From the NCBI GenBank assembly GCA_003255065.1, contig QAOA01006413.1, positions 281,122 to 345,121 on the forward strand: DNA of 64,000 bases. Direction: 5' to 3'. The position numbers and the translations under genes are program-made. This DNA comes from Cercis canadensis (lineage: Eukaryota; Streptophyta; Magnoliopsida; Fabales; Fabaceae). Below, piece after piece: positions 9,841 through 19,476 of the stretch (its first letter is position 1; the number at the start of each line of letters is the position of its first letter). The notes beneath the pieces were generated by a model, which saw nothing but the letters and a program-made list of their open reading frames with translations, was not told the DNA's origin and searched no databases.

Positions 9841-10264
9841 AAAAATTCGGGTTGAGTTAGTTAATTACAGAGAGATTTCTGTGTTGATTTAGCTATTGAT
9901 CCTTAAGCACATGCACTAGTTGAAATAAATAGGAAAAAAAATAAAGAAATCTTACATACACTTGCTTAGGTTTTTTAGTGAAGTATATTCTTTTTTTTAG
10001 TTTAGACTACTTGGATATATTGAATTGGAAAAATTTTAAGTCTATTTACACATAATTTTCTGAAAACTTTTGTTATAATGAAAACGTTGATGACATTTAA
10101 TCAATTATATAATCACTGAGTTATTTTCTTGGAATGTACAGGTGAGTTGGATTTGGGAGGTAAAGCACTTGCAGTGGATATTGATGATGATTTTGAGGAT
10201 GAAAATAATGAGAATGAAAGCATACAAGTTGAATGAAACACTGGAGAAGCATCCTAGTTTGGAA
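9841..10264. other. Unassigned stretch with a possible small exon
   Basis: AT-rich sequence with no recognised gene. At 10141 a consensus-like acceptor (TGTACAG) precedes a short open stretch encoding GELDLGGKALAVDIDDDFED, an acidic segment I cannot identify; it stops after 32 codons. Similarity to LINE ORF2 begins only near 10265. Confidence 0.35.
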
Positions 10265-10418
10265 GATAACAATTTACTTAGGCTTGAGGATGGAAAAAAT
10301 ATTGGATTCTGGGTTGACCATTGGGTACTGGGCATTAAAAAGCTTAAGGAAGTGGCTGTTGAAAAAATTGAAGTTAGTTTGTGTGAATAATCATGAAGAG
10401 TTGTATCTCTTCAAGTAT
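10159..10418 (+). repeat. Left copy of a tandem duplication joined by a single N
   Basis: Starts GGTAAAGCACTTG and ends CTTCAAGTAT. The same sequence recurs from 10420 with few substitutions and one deletion of about 30 bp. The single N at 10419 separates the two copies. Confidence 0.88.
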
Positions 10419-10419
10419 N

Positions 10420-10678
10420 GGTAAAGCACTTGTAGTGGATATTGATGATGATTTTGAGGATGAAAATAATGAGAATGAAAGAATACAAGTTGAATGAAAC
10501 ACTGGAGAAGCATCCTAGTTTGGAAGATAACAATTTACTTATTGGGTTCTGGGTTGACCATTGGGTACTGGGCATTAAAAAGCTTAAGGAAGTGGCTGTT
10601 GAAAAAATTGAAGTTAGTTTGTGTGAATAATCATGAAGAGTTGTATCTCTTCAAGTATTCGAAGAATTGTGTCTTTTC
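10420..10678 (+). repeat. Right copy of the tandem duplication
   Basis: Near-identical to 10159-10418 but lacks the segment coding for RLEDGKN. The position of the N exactly between copies suggests two contig ends (possibly two haplotypes) placed side by side. Confidence 0.88.
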
Positions 10679-11164
10679 AAGTAAATGGATCTATCTATTC
10701 AAGTAAAGAGGTGCTAATCATTTTAATAAATAAATGTATCTTTTTTTTTTTTTTTTACATAGTGAATAGATATGTCTTGTGTATTTTCAAATTGAAGAGT
10801 CAAATTTTGAACAATCATGTTTCTTTGAAAAAGGTTATGAGTTCTTCTATAAATAAGAGGAAACAAGAGACAAATAAAGATGATGCGAAAATGCCTACAC
10901 ACAACATATTATTTTCTATGAATTTCTTAGAAATCATTCAGAATAGTTCTTGAGGAGAGATCTATATAAATTGCCGGATATAGTTCTCTAAGTGCTTAGA
11001 TAAATCTTAGAGACAAATTTGCAAGTACAGTAATTAGTGGGGGCAAATATTATCTTAAAGAACAGTGTGATACACATTTTAAGCACATACTCTTTGATTA
11101 TTTTCTCTCTTATATTTTATTGATTTTAACATCACCTTCTATTCCCTAAATTATATTTTATTTA
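10679..11164. other. Sequence splitting the LINE remnant, unidentified
   Basis: It lies between two LINE ORF2 blocks that are normally close (SLCE and SEEEMCLKLADY). It contains an 18-base T run near 10741 and a 106-codon open frame (10633-10953) without recognisable domains. It may be an insertion; I found no clear terminal repeats. Confidence 0.4.
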
Positions 11165-11367
11165 ACAGTGTTCTCTGAGTGAAGAGGAAATGTGTCTTAA
11201 ATTGGCTGATTATGCAATGCAACAAGGTGGCTAGGACTGGCCAAGAATTGCAAAGGTACTGCCGCATCAGGCTCTTGTGATGATTGCTAGCATTAAGCCA
11301 CCTACAGCAACACAGGGCCATGACGATGTGGCTTGGGAGCCTTCTTAAGATGGTGCTTTTACTATAA

Positions 11368-12558
11368 GGGCACGTTTGGCAAACAGATTAGTTTTTCATC
11401 ATTGGGAATCATGTTTCCCAAGAATGTTACAAATACATTTGGTTGACCTTAAACATTCCTGGGAATGTTAGACAATGTTTCCTGGGAATCTTCTATCCTC
11501 ATGTTTAGCCTTGTAGTTGTTCTAAGTGGTTCTGACAATTTTCCCTCATTACACAAACCCCTAAAATGATTATTATAATCAGTATGATCCAGTACTAAAG
11601 AATGATGTAGTTGTTCTAAGAATACAAATGCAGTGCCTATAAAGCCTGTATCAGAAAGTACATCAAGGAATATGTGACATATATCAAACCTTGAGTAAGG
11701 GTAAGATAATAGCATGATTTCAAGAAACTGGAATGCTTCCCCAAGCATTTTTCGATGGCAAATTGAATTGAGAAGATGTTTAAAATCTTTTAAGCCTAGT
11801 AACCAATAATTACGAACATCCCTCATTTTCCCCTTCTTCCATACACCTCATTGTTTATATACAATTGCCTTTGAAGCATTTAATTCAAAATAGCTTTTGC
11901 ATTGTGCAGCAAGCCCTTCCTGTTGTATGCTTGAACAACCAAATTGAGAGTTTCCTCATCTAGTTTATGGGCCAACCATGGCATTTTCTCCAAAAGCTTG
12001 GACATTTCCTTAATTTGTGACTGAGATGAACACAGTTGTCTCATTGACTCTGATAAGTCAGAAAACAATATTCTTGCCCCCACCAAAGCATTTGTTTAAC
12101 AAAAATTAGTGCAGTTTTGCAGTTATGGTTAATACATTTCTTTGTGATGGATCGGTTGAAATTGGGCACCATGGAATTTTCAAGAACCCAAGTAATGGAT
12201 GAGAAAAAGAAGGTGTGATGGCTCTATGAAATGAAGTAGAGGAAGAAAAATGAAAGAAGCCACAGTTTTGAGACGGAAGAACAAAGAATGTATTTTGGCA
12301 TTATTATGATTATGCCATTAATGAAAGGTATATCTATCTTTTTACATCTAAAAAACTTTTCCACAGTCATGGGAATCCAAGATTCCCACCGCTCCCATGA
12401 GAAAGTTTTGGTGGAAAACTTGCCCCAAAATCATTCCTGGGATTCTTACTTAATTTCTGGGGAATGTTTTTTTGAAACCTTGTATCAAACATGTGAATAT
12501 TAGTTTCCCAAGTTGAGATTTCCAAGAAACTAAAAAGAATTTATTTGCCAAATGCCCC
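11368..12558. mobile_element. PIF/Harbinger-like TIR element carrying a gene fragment
   Basis: Left terminus GGGCACGTTTGGCAAAC and right inverted terminus GGGGCATTTGGCAAAT are imperfect inverted repeats, with GGGAATC/TTTCCC-rich subterminal sequence on both sides. The flanks are the 3-bp repeat TAA (11365-11367, 12559-12561), as in PIF/Harbinger and Tourist elements. Removing element plus one TAA restores the LINE frame (...FTI-K...SAY), which is strong support for the boundaries. It encodes no transposase; its interior holds a PPR-like fragment on the minus strand. Confidence 0.78.
11500..12086 (-). pseudogene. Captured pentatricopeptide-repeat (PPR) gene fragment
   Basis: Minus-strand coding remnant. 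The first piece (12086-11880) reads ILFSDLSESMRQLC, SQIKEMSKLLEKMPW and DEETLNLVVQAYNRKGLLHNAKAIL. After a short frameshifted stretch comes FKHLLNSICHRKMLGEAFQFLEIML, FDICHIFLDVLSDTGFIGTAFVFLEQL and DYNNHFRGLCNEGKLSE (11826-11530). The 35-residue helical periodicity (LNLVVQAYNRKGLLHNA, YNN..RGLCNEGKLSE) is typical of P-class PPR proteins, which bind organellar RNA. No targeting peptide and only a few repeats are present. Codons after KLSE run into the element's own terminal sequence. Because it lies inside a TIR element, I read it as gene capture; the parent gene is not in this window. Confidence 0.75.
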
Positions 12559-13729
12559 TAAAAGTCAGCATATCAAAGTATTTTTGTTTGTTTACAGCAC
12601 ACACATAACCACTTATTCAAGGAAATATGGGAATGGAAGGATCCCTAGCACATAAGATCCTTTCTTTGGCTTACTACCCATGAGAGCTTCATGACTAATG
12701 AGCTCACATACCAAAGGAAATATGGACATGGTGCGGCAAGTGTACTGAGTCCACTATTCATGCGTTAAGGGATTGTGATTTTGCTACTTGAGTATGGTAT
12801 AGATTGTTGAAACCAAGGTATTGGCCATAATGTTTTGGCAAAGAATTGCATGAGTGTCTTAGTACGAACTTGAATGGAGACTATGGGAGAGTTGGTGGAA
12901 GTTAGATCTGTATTTTTCCTACAACACTTCATAATCTTTGGCAAGCTCATAACAAATGGATCTTTGAGCATGATAACATGGACAATTCTAATATTGTTTT
13001 TCGAATTTAGGGTAAAGTCTAAGACGTTCAAAGGAGTAGAGAAGCCTTGAACGTAGTCTCAAGCACTGTGCACAGAGAGCTATGGTTTGTTTCTCTGCTG
13101 TTTCCTCCTAATGATTGGCTAAAACTTAATTTTGAAGGCTCTTGCTTACTCCCATAGAAGAGTGCTGCTTGTGGGGGTCTAATAAGAGATGATACATGGA
13201 TGTTTATTGCTAGGTTTCAATGCAATCTTGGTATCTGCCTTGTCACTCTTGCAAAGCTTTAAGGGTGTATTTATGGTTTGAGATTAGCCAGGAGCATTGG
13301 AGCACATAAGGTTATTATGGAGTCGGACTCTCAAGCTACTCTCCAACTAATTCATGGTTGATGCTCGCAAGTTCATCTTTTTTTCTCAGTTGTTTTAGAA
13401 ATAAGATAGTTCTTAAGTTACAAATGGGAAATTTGAATGGTTCATACTTACCGCGAAGGTAATTGTTGTGTGGATCAACTAGCTAAAGATGCGCATGGTG
13501 GTGGCTTTCAAGTTTAGATATTGACTTACCCTCATCTACTATTGTTGGGCTCTTGAAGGATGATTTAATGAGAGTTTCTCTTCCTAGAGATGTAATTTTG
13601 TAGGTGTTTTTTTTTGTTTAGTTTGGGCTCTTTTAGTCCCATTTTGTTGGATTTTATCCATATTCAATTATTTTTTTTATATAAAACCCAGATTAATAAG
13701 TGTCAAATATATTTAGAGCATAATAATAT

Positions 13730-15034
13730 TGTGCGATTTCTAAACATAAGTGCACACTATTGTTTAACAAGTAATAAAGTGAGTAGAGTATCATCCCATA
13801 AGAATTGACTATTATTAACTACCAAAATTATATTAACCCTAATTTTATTTGAACAAAAGAAAAGTGATAATGATGATTATTAAACTAAAAGAGAATTGAG
13901 AGTAAATGAAAAGAAAAGGCAATCAAAGTTCAACTATTGGATTAAAACCTAGGGTTTCCAACTTCAACATAACTAATGCAAATTGAATTTCCTATCTCCT
14001 TAATCTAGAATTATTCTCCTACTTGATAGTGGAGAATTCCTAAATTTTTCACTAGTCTCTCCTAAGGTCTAATGAAAACACACTTAATTGCTAACCCACT
14101 ATATTTCTATGTGAATTAAAATAAGTAAGAATTCATTAGGTTTTGTGGATCTCATTTAGTGACTACACAAACCATGCAGGTGTATTCCTATCTTACATGC
14201 AATTTATGACATTCAATACAATGAACTAAGACACATAAATCTCCTTTTAGTTTCATTATGATTAACCAATCATTTAATTATTGGCCAATTAATTAGAAGC
14301 ATTAAGCACAGTGAAGAACACTATACTAAGGAAAATAAATCATTGACTAAATTGATAGAAAAATTTAAATCTTTATAGTTAGGCTACATTGTAGGCCTAG
14401 AAAAAGAAATTAGTTCATAATTGAAATAACAAACATACTAACAATTGTCTTAAACATGAAGAAAGAAAGAAAGGAGAAGAAAAACTGGATTTGCAGTTGA
14501 ATTTGATGTCGTAGTTCTGTTCCCGGGTTGAGCCATCTTTTTTTTCTCCACACCTTGCTATTCTCTCTTTCAATTTCCTCCTCTTGGAATCCCCTTTTCG
14601 AATAATAAAATGTCTTATTTATAGGCTTTGAGAAGCCTAGGCCCATCAGGAAACATTTCAAGAAAAATCAAATTAGACTTGGGTTTTTACTTGTCCAAGC
14701 ACCTAGGCTCTCTTTAGACAGCCTCCTAGGCTCTGGCTATGTAGCACCTAGGCACTCAACACGTAGTAGTTAGAACTTCATGGAATAATATAACAACAAG
14801 CACCTCGGCCCTGATGATTAGGCGCCTAGGCTCTCATGCCTCTATTAGTGTAATATTTTTCTTCCCATTTCAGCGCCTCGGTGCCACCAAATTGTAGCTA
14901 CACGCCACTCTCTCTTTTCCTACAAAGTAAACACAAAAGCAGTAAACACAAAAGCACACATAAGATTAATAAAAACCCTAAAAAGCTAAGTGTCAAGTGA
15001 ATGATGTCTAATTTGTGGATGTAAACTCATCACA
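13730..15034 (-). repeat. Solo LTR, Athila-like family (1305 bp)
   Basis: On plus it begins TGTGCGATTTCTAAACATAAGTGCAC, which aligns with the ends of the LTRs at 27091 and 34712 (TGTTATGCAAAATCTATACGCAAGTGTAC), including the shared AAGTAATA...AGTATC block. It ends CTCATCACA. A 6-bp direct repeat TAATAT flanks it (13724-13729, 15035-15040); gypsy elements usually make 5 bp, so the exact ends are provisional. No internal region adjoins, hence solo LTR. Confidence 0.68.
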
Positions 15035-15040
15035 TAATAT

Positions 15041-15440
15041 AGCCATCATGATCAATTATATTATTGGACCTTGTGGGGTGTTTTAAATCCTACATAGACT
15101 ATGTGAGATGTGGGCTTTGTGTATGGGCTAGCCATAATTGGTAGGTTAACCCATATAGTGTGCATAAGGAGAGGCCCCTACTCTCTACCTATATGTAATG
15201 TGACTGCTCCATTGAGGATATATGCTTCTATGCATCTAGGGTCAGAGAGAACAATATCTTTTCTGCACATACATTGAGCATGACCTAACCATAACAAGTG
15301 TCCCTGTGTTCTATTGGTATTTCGACTGCAAACATGAATTCTTCATGAGTGCCAAGTATAGATTGGATTAATAGATCTAGGAATTTCATTCACATTGTTA
15401 ACCAAGAAAAAAAAAAGGCTACACATAGAGAATAGCCCAT
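15041..15440. other. Unassigned sequence
   Basis: About 400 bp without a recognisable gene, terminal repeat or tandem repeat. I could not place it in a family. Confidence 0.5.
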
Positions 15441-15589
15441 GATTTGTGCTTTATCCTCCATGTTTTCCTTTTGAATCTTTAAGTTTAGAAAAAACTTCGG
15501 TTAAACTGGTTCGACCGATGGTCCAACCAGTTTGACAGGTCATTTTTTGCCACATCAGTTTGCTCACAGGTTCGGTTTTTAAAACATTG
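15441..15589. mobile_element. 3'-terminal fragment of the same hAT family
   Basis: It aligns along its length with 8897-9038 (ATTTGTG.TTTATCC, GAATCTTTAAGT, TTTGCTCAC.GGT) and ends in the terminal sequence TTTTTAAAACATTG. The left part and left terminus are absent, so it is a truncated relic. Confidence 0.72.
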
Positions 15590-17574
15590 GTTAAAATATG
15601 CACGAACAATCAAAAAGGTTTACTAAAATGGTAAAACGAAATAATTGCATGAAATAACTTCAGAATAATGAAAAATAAGGATATACAAGAAGCATTAAAA
15701 TAATTTCCAATCATTCTACAAAAATAACCCTAGAATAGAAAACCAAAACACATGCAAAAAAAGTCCCAAAACAGCATCAAAATAAGGAACACATTGTCTA
15801 AAAGAATTTAATGACATAGCAGAAAGGTCAACTTTGGGCAAAGACTGAGAACGTATGCTAGGGAAATTTAATATGAAAGTTTTACACAACGGAGGGACAT
15901 ATTTCATGATTCTAATGAGATAAGAATCACTCAAATCGGAGCTCTGTAGCTCCATCTAGAAATAAAAAACTAAAGGCTGACAGAAAAGACTGACAAACTT
16001 GACAATGCAGAAAAACAAAAAACTTTAAATGCGAACTAGGAACAGGGAAAAAGGAATTTTGTTTTCAATTTTTTACACATGAAAAGCAAGTGTCTCCTGA
16101 TTTTATCAAAATAAGAATCACTCAAATTGGAGCTCTTTTGCTCCATCTCGAAGAAAATGACCGAGTGCTGCCAGTGTTGACTAACAGACTCGAAAAATGA
16201 ACATGCAAGTACTAAAACTAGAACCAATCCATCTTGAAACAATTTCACAATAAGGTAAACAACGAATTCAAGTTAAAACAACATCTCAACACAAGACATC
16301 AAAGATTAGCTATAAAGCATCACCAATTTTGGTATCAAATGGCCTATATAGATCAAACCCCAAATAGAAAATTAACCAAAATCTAAGCAGTGAAGATATC
16401 ATCCTAAAATAGACCAAGACAGCATTCCAAAACAAGCAAAATAGGAGCTGAAACTAGGCCAAAATAACCATGAAGATATTGCACTGTTAACCTTCCCATA
16501 ATCAACATTACGAAGGAGGATTAACTCTAAATAAAACCCACAATAGATCCAATAACACTTCAAATAGCTAGAATCAAAGAACTAAATATCCAAAAAAGAT
16601 TAGCACCTCATGACAACAAAAACCCATACATCATCAATAATGCAATATGTAGCAAAAGATCAAGAATGAGGCAAATACTTCAAGAACCTTCATCTATTTC
16701 ATCAAAGCACATAATACTAAAAAACAAAATATTTCCTCATATTCCATTTATAGACTAAAATATCATGGGCTCTAATAAAAAAAAAGAATATCTTAAATAT
16801 CTTACAGAAATTAGAATTAAAGAAACATAATCCAATGTCACGCTATCAAAAACTAATAAGCACTCTATCATTCATCTTCAACATCCAATTTTAGCCAATC
16901 AAAGGGAGAAATCAAATATTAGAGCAAGCTAATTGAAAAAGGGAGAAGGAAAATATTACCTAAGTTTTGAGTAATGAGTCAAATAGAAGGAAAGGTAGCT
17001 GAACTCATAGCTTATCGCCAGAGTTGCTATGAGCATGTCGAAATCACTTCTCACCGTTGGTTTCTCCTCTTCTCTCAAGAAACCCTGTCTCCTTTTTATT
17101 TTCTCTCTTCTCCCTCTCAATTCAGTGCTCTCCTTCTCCTTTCACGATGGTTCCTCTTGCTCTTTTTTTCCTATTCTCTTCTCTTTTCCCAAAATACCCC
17201 TTGCTTCACTACCCATTTCATTTTTTTTTTTTGCTTTTTTATTTATTTGCTAGAGATAATGTATCTCCTTTTGGATTAATGGGTGGTCAAGAGAATCCAA
17301 TCTTGCACTCTCATTGGCTACCCTAGATCTTATGATGCACAAATTAGAATTTCTTATTTCTAACCTATTTAGGAAACTTTTTTTTTTCCTTTTAGTGTCT
17401 TAAAGTTAGAGAATATAAAATGACATGAAATAAAAGATAGGCCAAGTGGGCCCATGAGAAAAAATCATGGGCTACACATTTGGGGTTTTATCAAAATCTT
17501 CACATAAAAAAAACCCAATAGCATAAAAATTAAAAAATGATGGATTATTATTATTATTATTATCGTCATCATCG

Positions 17575-17636
<62 letters not shown>

Positions 17637-17692
17637 TGATGAGAAAATAAAATAATAATAATAAAAATTTCAGACAAAAAATAGTGTCTACA
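15590..17692 (-). repeat. Truncated long LTR, family TGTAGACA...TATGACA (minus)
   Basis: On the minus strand it begins TGTAGACACTATTTTTTGTC at 17692 and runs left through (TTA)n, CATGGGCCCA, the block GATCTAGGGTAGCCAATGAGAG, a purine-rich tract and two copies of an AGAGCTCC-containing repeat. The conserved LTR end (GGGTACGTTATGACA) is missing, so the copy is cut at the left, next to the hAT fragment. A purine-rich AAATAGGAGCAAC precedes its start on the minus strand, which suggests a 3' LTR. ORFs here are low-complexity and not genes. Confidence 0.7.
17547..17637. repeat. (ATT)n microsatellite
   Basis: About 90 bases of ATT/TTA triplets with a few CGTCATC interruptions, inside the LTR near its start. 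Confidence 0.95.
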
Positions 17693-17827
17693 GTTGCTCC
17701 TATTTAAAAATTTTCTTATAGAAAAACATGCTAAACTATCGCTTGTCATGTTTTGATATAAGAAACATGTAAAAACAAAAGACAAATATTTTATCTGAAG
17801 AACCCAAAAATGATAAGTAATTTTAAA

Positions 17828-17945
17828 AGTGCCGAGATCTTTCACCCGGGACCCAACTAGAATTTAAAAGCATTGATATCTTTCACCTAGGAGCCGACAA
17901 GAATTTAAAAGTAGCGAAATTTTTCACCCAAGAGTCAACAAGAAA
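17828..17945 (-). repeat. Three short tandem repeats, AGATCTTTCACC type
   Basis: Three units of about 40 bp, each with GAT(C/A)TTTCACC or ATTTTTCACC followed by AGAATTTAAAAG-like sequence. The inverted counterpart is at 19222-19345. Confidence 0.8.
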
Positions 17946-19221
17946 GTCCTCTAAAAGGAGAAAGGAAAAGTATTTCTCACAAAAAGAAAAACCCTAAAGG
18001 TGGATGTGAAGAGTAATAAAGGCAATCAATATGACAAAGATGACAAGAAGAAGACCACAAGCTTTTAAAAGAGCACAAAAGTTCTCATTGTTATTTCAAA
18101 CATCAATTGTTTGTGCCTTCACATCCTTTCTTTCATAAGCTGCATCTTGCAACTTTCAAAACCCCATTATAACCCATAAGAATCCTTTTGGTTAATGAAT
18201 GTTGGCATAAAAGCTTATCGGGATTAGGTGTTGAAGAAAAGATGGAGAAATAAGGTAAGGGGCAAAAGAAATTTTGAGCTTTTATTCCTTTTGTTTTGAA
18301 GAAAATATTTTTACAATAAGACCACATTACAAGCTTTTAAAGACCTCATTGAGGATCAGTTTGTTTTGTTAAACTGGGGCAAAACTTTTTGGAAAAGAAA
18401 AGATAAAAAAGATAAAAAGAATTTGAAACCCTAACTTGAAAATGAAGTCTCCTTTGAGTATCAATAAGTTTTTAAAGGAAACACTCCAAAGGCTAACATT
18501 AGGGCAAATTTTGCCTAAGATTGCAACCTTATCCACTCTCAAACTTCTTCCAGATTCTATCATCTTTTCTAATCAAGGATAAATCCAAACTTCTTTCTCA
18601 AATTCAAAATAACCAATTGTTTCCTTGGAAATTTTTTGTTTCAAATCCAAAAATGCATGGTCATTGTATTAACTTTGTTAAATAAAATAAGAGCGAATGT
18701 TACTTAGTTGGCATAATAAGCATTAGCTTTTGAGAATTTGCTTTGAAGTAATTCCAAGATCCTCATGATGAGAGTTCGGAGGAGTTCAAGTGGAAAAGTG
18801 TAGAAGGAAACATTCTCAAAGTTTTCATGCTAATTGAGGGCCATATATTGATGAGCACATTACAATGTCAAATTGAGTGAAGTTGGATGGTATGCTTCAA
18901 TGTTTGGTTAAAAAGCAAGAGATTTCATTGATTCGACAATCAAGTTGGGCTTTTCATTTGCATATACTTGACAATTTAGTCAACGTTTGACGGTCGGTTA
19001 GAGTTTTAAAAATTTCCTACCAATTTTAATTTCATTGACTCAAGAGTCAGGTCGATGTTTTCATTTGCATATACTTGACAGTTCAGTCAATGTCTGATGG
19101 TCCGTTAGAGTTTTTAAAATTTCCTATCAATTTCAATTTCATTCACTTGACAGTCCGATTGAGGTTTGCATTCTTAATCTCCCTTACATTTCAGTTAAGG
19201 TTTGATGGTTTGTTAAAGTTT

Positions 19222-19345
19222 TATTTTCCTATTGGCTCTCGGGTGAAAGATCTTGGTGCTTTTAAATTTTTGTCGTCTCCTGGTTGAAAGATCTCGATGC
19301 CTTTAAATTCTTGTCGGCTCTCGGGTGAAAGATTTCGACGCGTTT
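19222..19345 (+). repeat. Three short tandem repeats, GGTGAAAGATCTCGG type
   Basis: Three units of about 43 bp: CTCGGGTGAAAGATCTTGGTG, CTGGTTGAAAGATCTCGATG and CTCGGGTGAAAGATTTCGACG, each followed by TTTAAAT and GTCGGCTC-like sequence. They sit about 130 bp before the 3' LTR. Confidence 0.8.
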
Positions 19346-19476
19346 AAATTACCTATCATTTTTTGGTTCTCCGGACAAAATACTCTTATCTTGTCTTTAC
19401 ATGTTTCTTATACCAAAACATGACAAGCAAGAGCTTAAAATATTTTTCTATAAAAAAACATGTAAAGAGGGATAAT

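Larger units (their letters stand above)
10265..13690 (+). pseudogene. LINE ORF2 C-terminal part: RT tail, zf-RVT and RNase H, disrupted
   Basis: Plus-strand non-LTR retrotransposon remnant. Pieces in order: RLEDGKNIGFWVDHWVLGIKKLKEVA (about 10275-10390, repeated by the duplication), LADYAMQQGG and DWPRIAKVLPHQALVMIASIKPP with GHDDVAWEPS-DGAFTI (11196-11364), KSAYQSIFVCLQ (12560 on), a zf-RVT-like region (CTKC..., HALRDCDFAT, YRLLKPRYWP, 12740-12815) and RNase H (WLKLNFEGSCLL, AACGGLIRDD, GLRLARSIGAHKVIMESDSQ, YREGNCCVDQLAKDAH, 13115-13500). Many stops and frameshifts make it inactive. The frame DGAFTI-KSAY reads straight across the TIR element at 11368-12558, confirming that insertion. The likely 3' end is the T-rich stretch near 13680. 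Confidence 0.78.
17693..19476. other. Head-to-head 3' internal regions of two related LTR elements
   Basis: The left part (17693 to about 17960, minus) and right part (about 19200-19476, plus) are inverted copies: both hold CATGTTT..., ATGATAGGTAATTT-like and GGTGAAAGATCTCGG sequences leading to a TGTAGACA LTR start. The middle (17960-19200) is non-coding; 18940-19215 has about three diverged repeats containing CATTTGCATATACTTGACA and GACGGTCGGTTAGAG. I see no gene. The breakpoint between the two elements is not resolved. Confidence 0.6.

Noticed and set aside
17029..17326. Three overlapping plus-strand ORFs rich in Ser, Phe and Leu
   Set aside because: They lie in the pyrimidine-rich strand of a non-coding LTR. 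Composition explains the open frames and they match no domain.
17828..19345. CRISPR-like short repeats
   Set aside because: Only three diverged units, no regular unique spacers, a plant genome, and they are LTR-element internal repeats.
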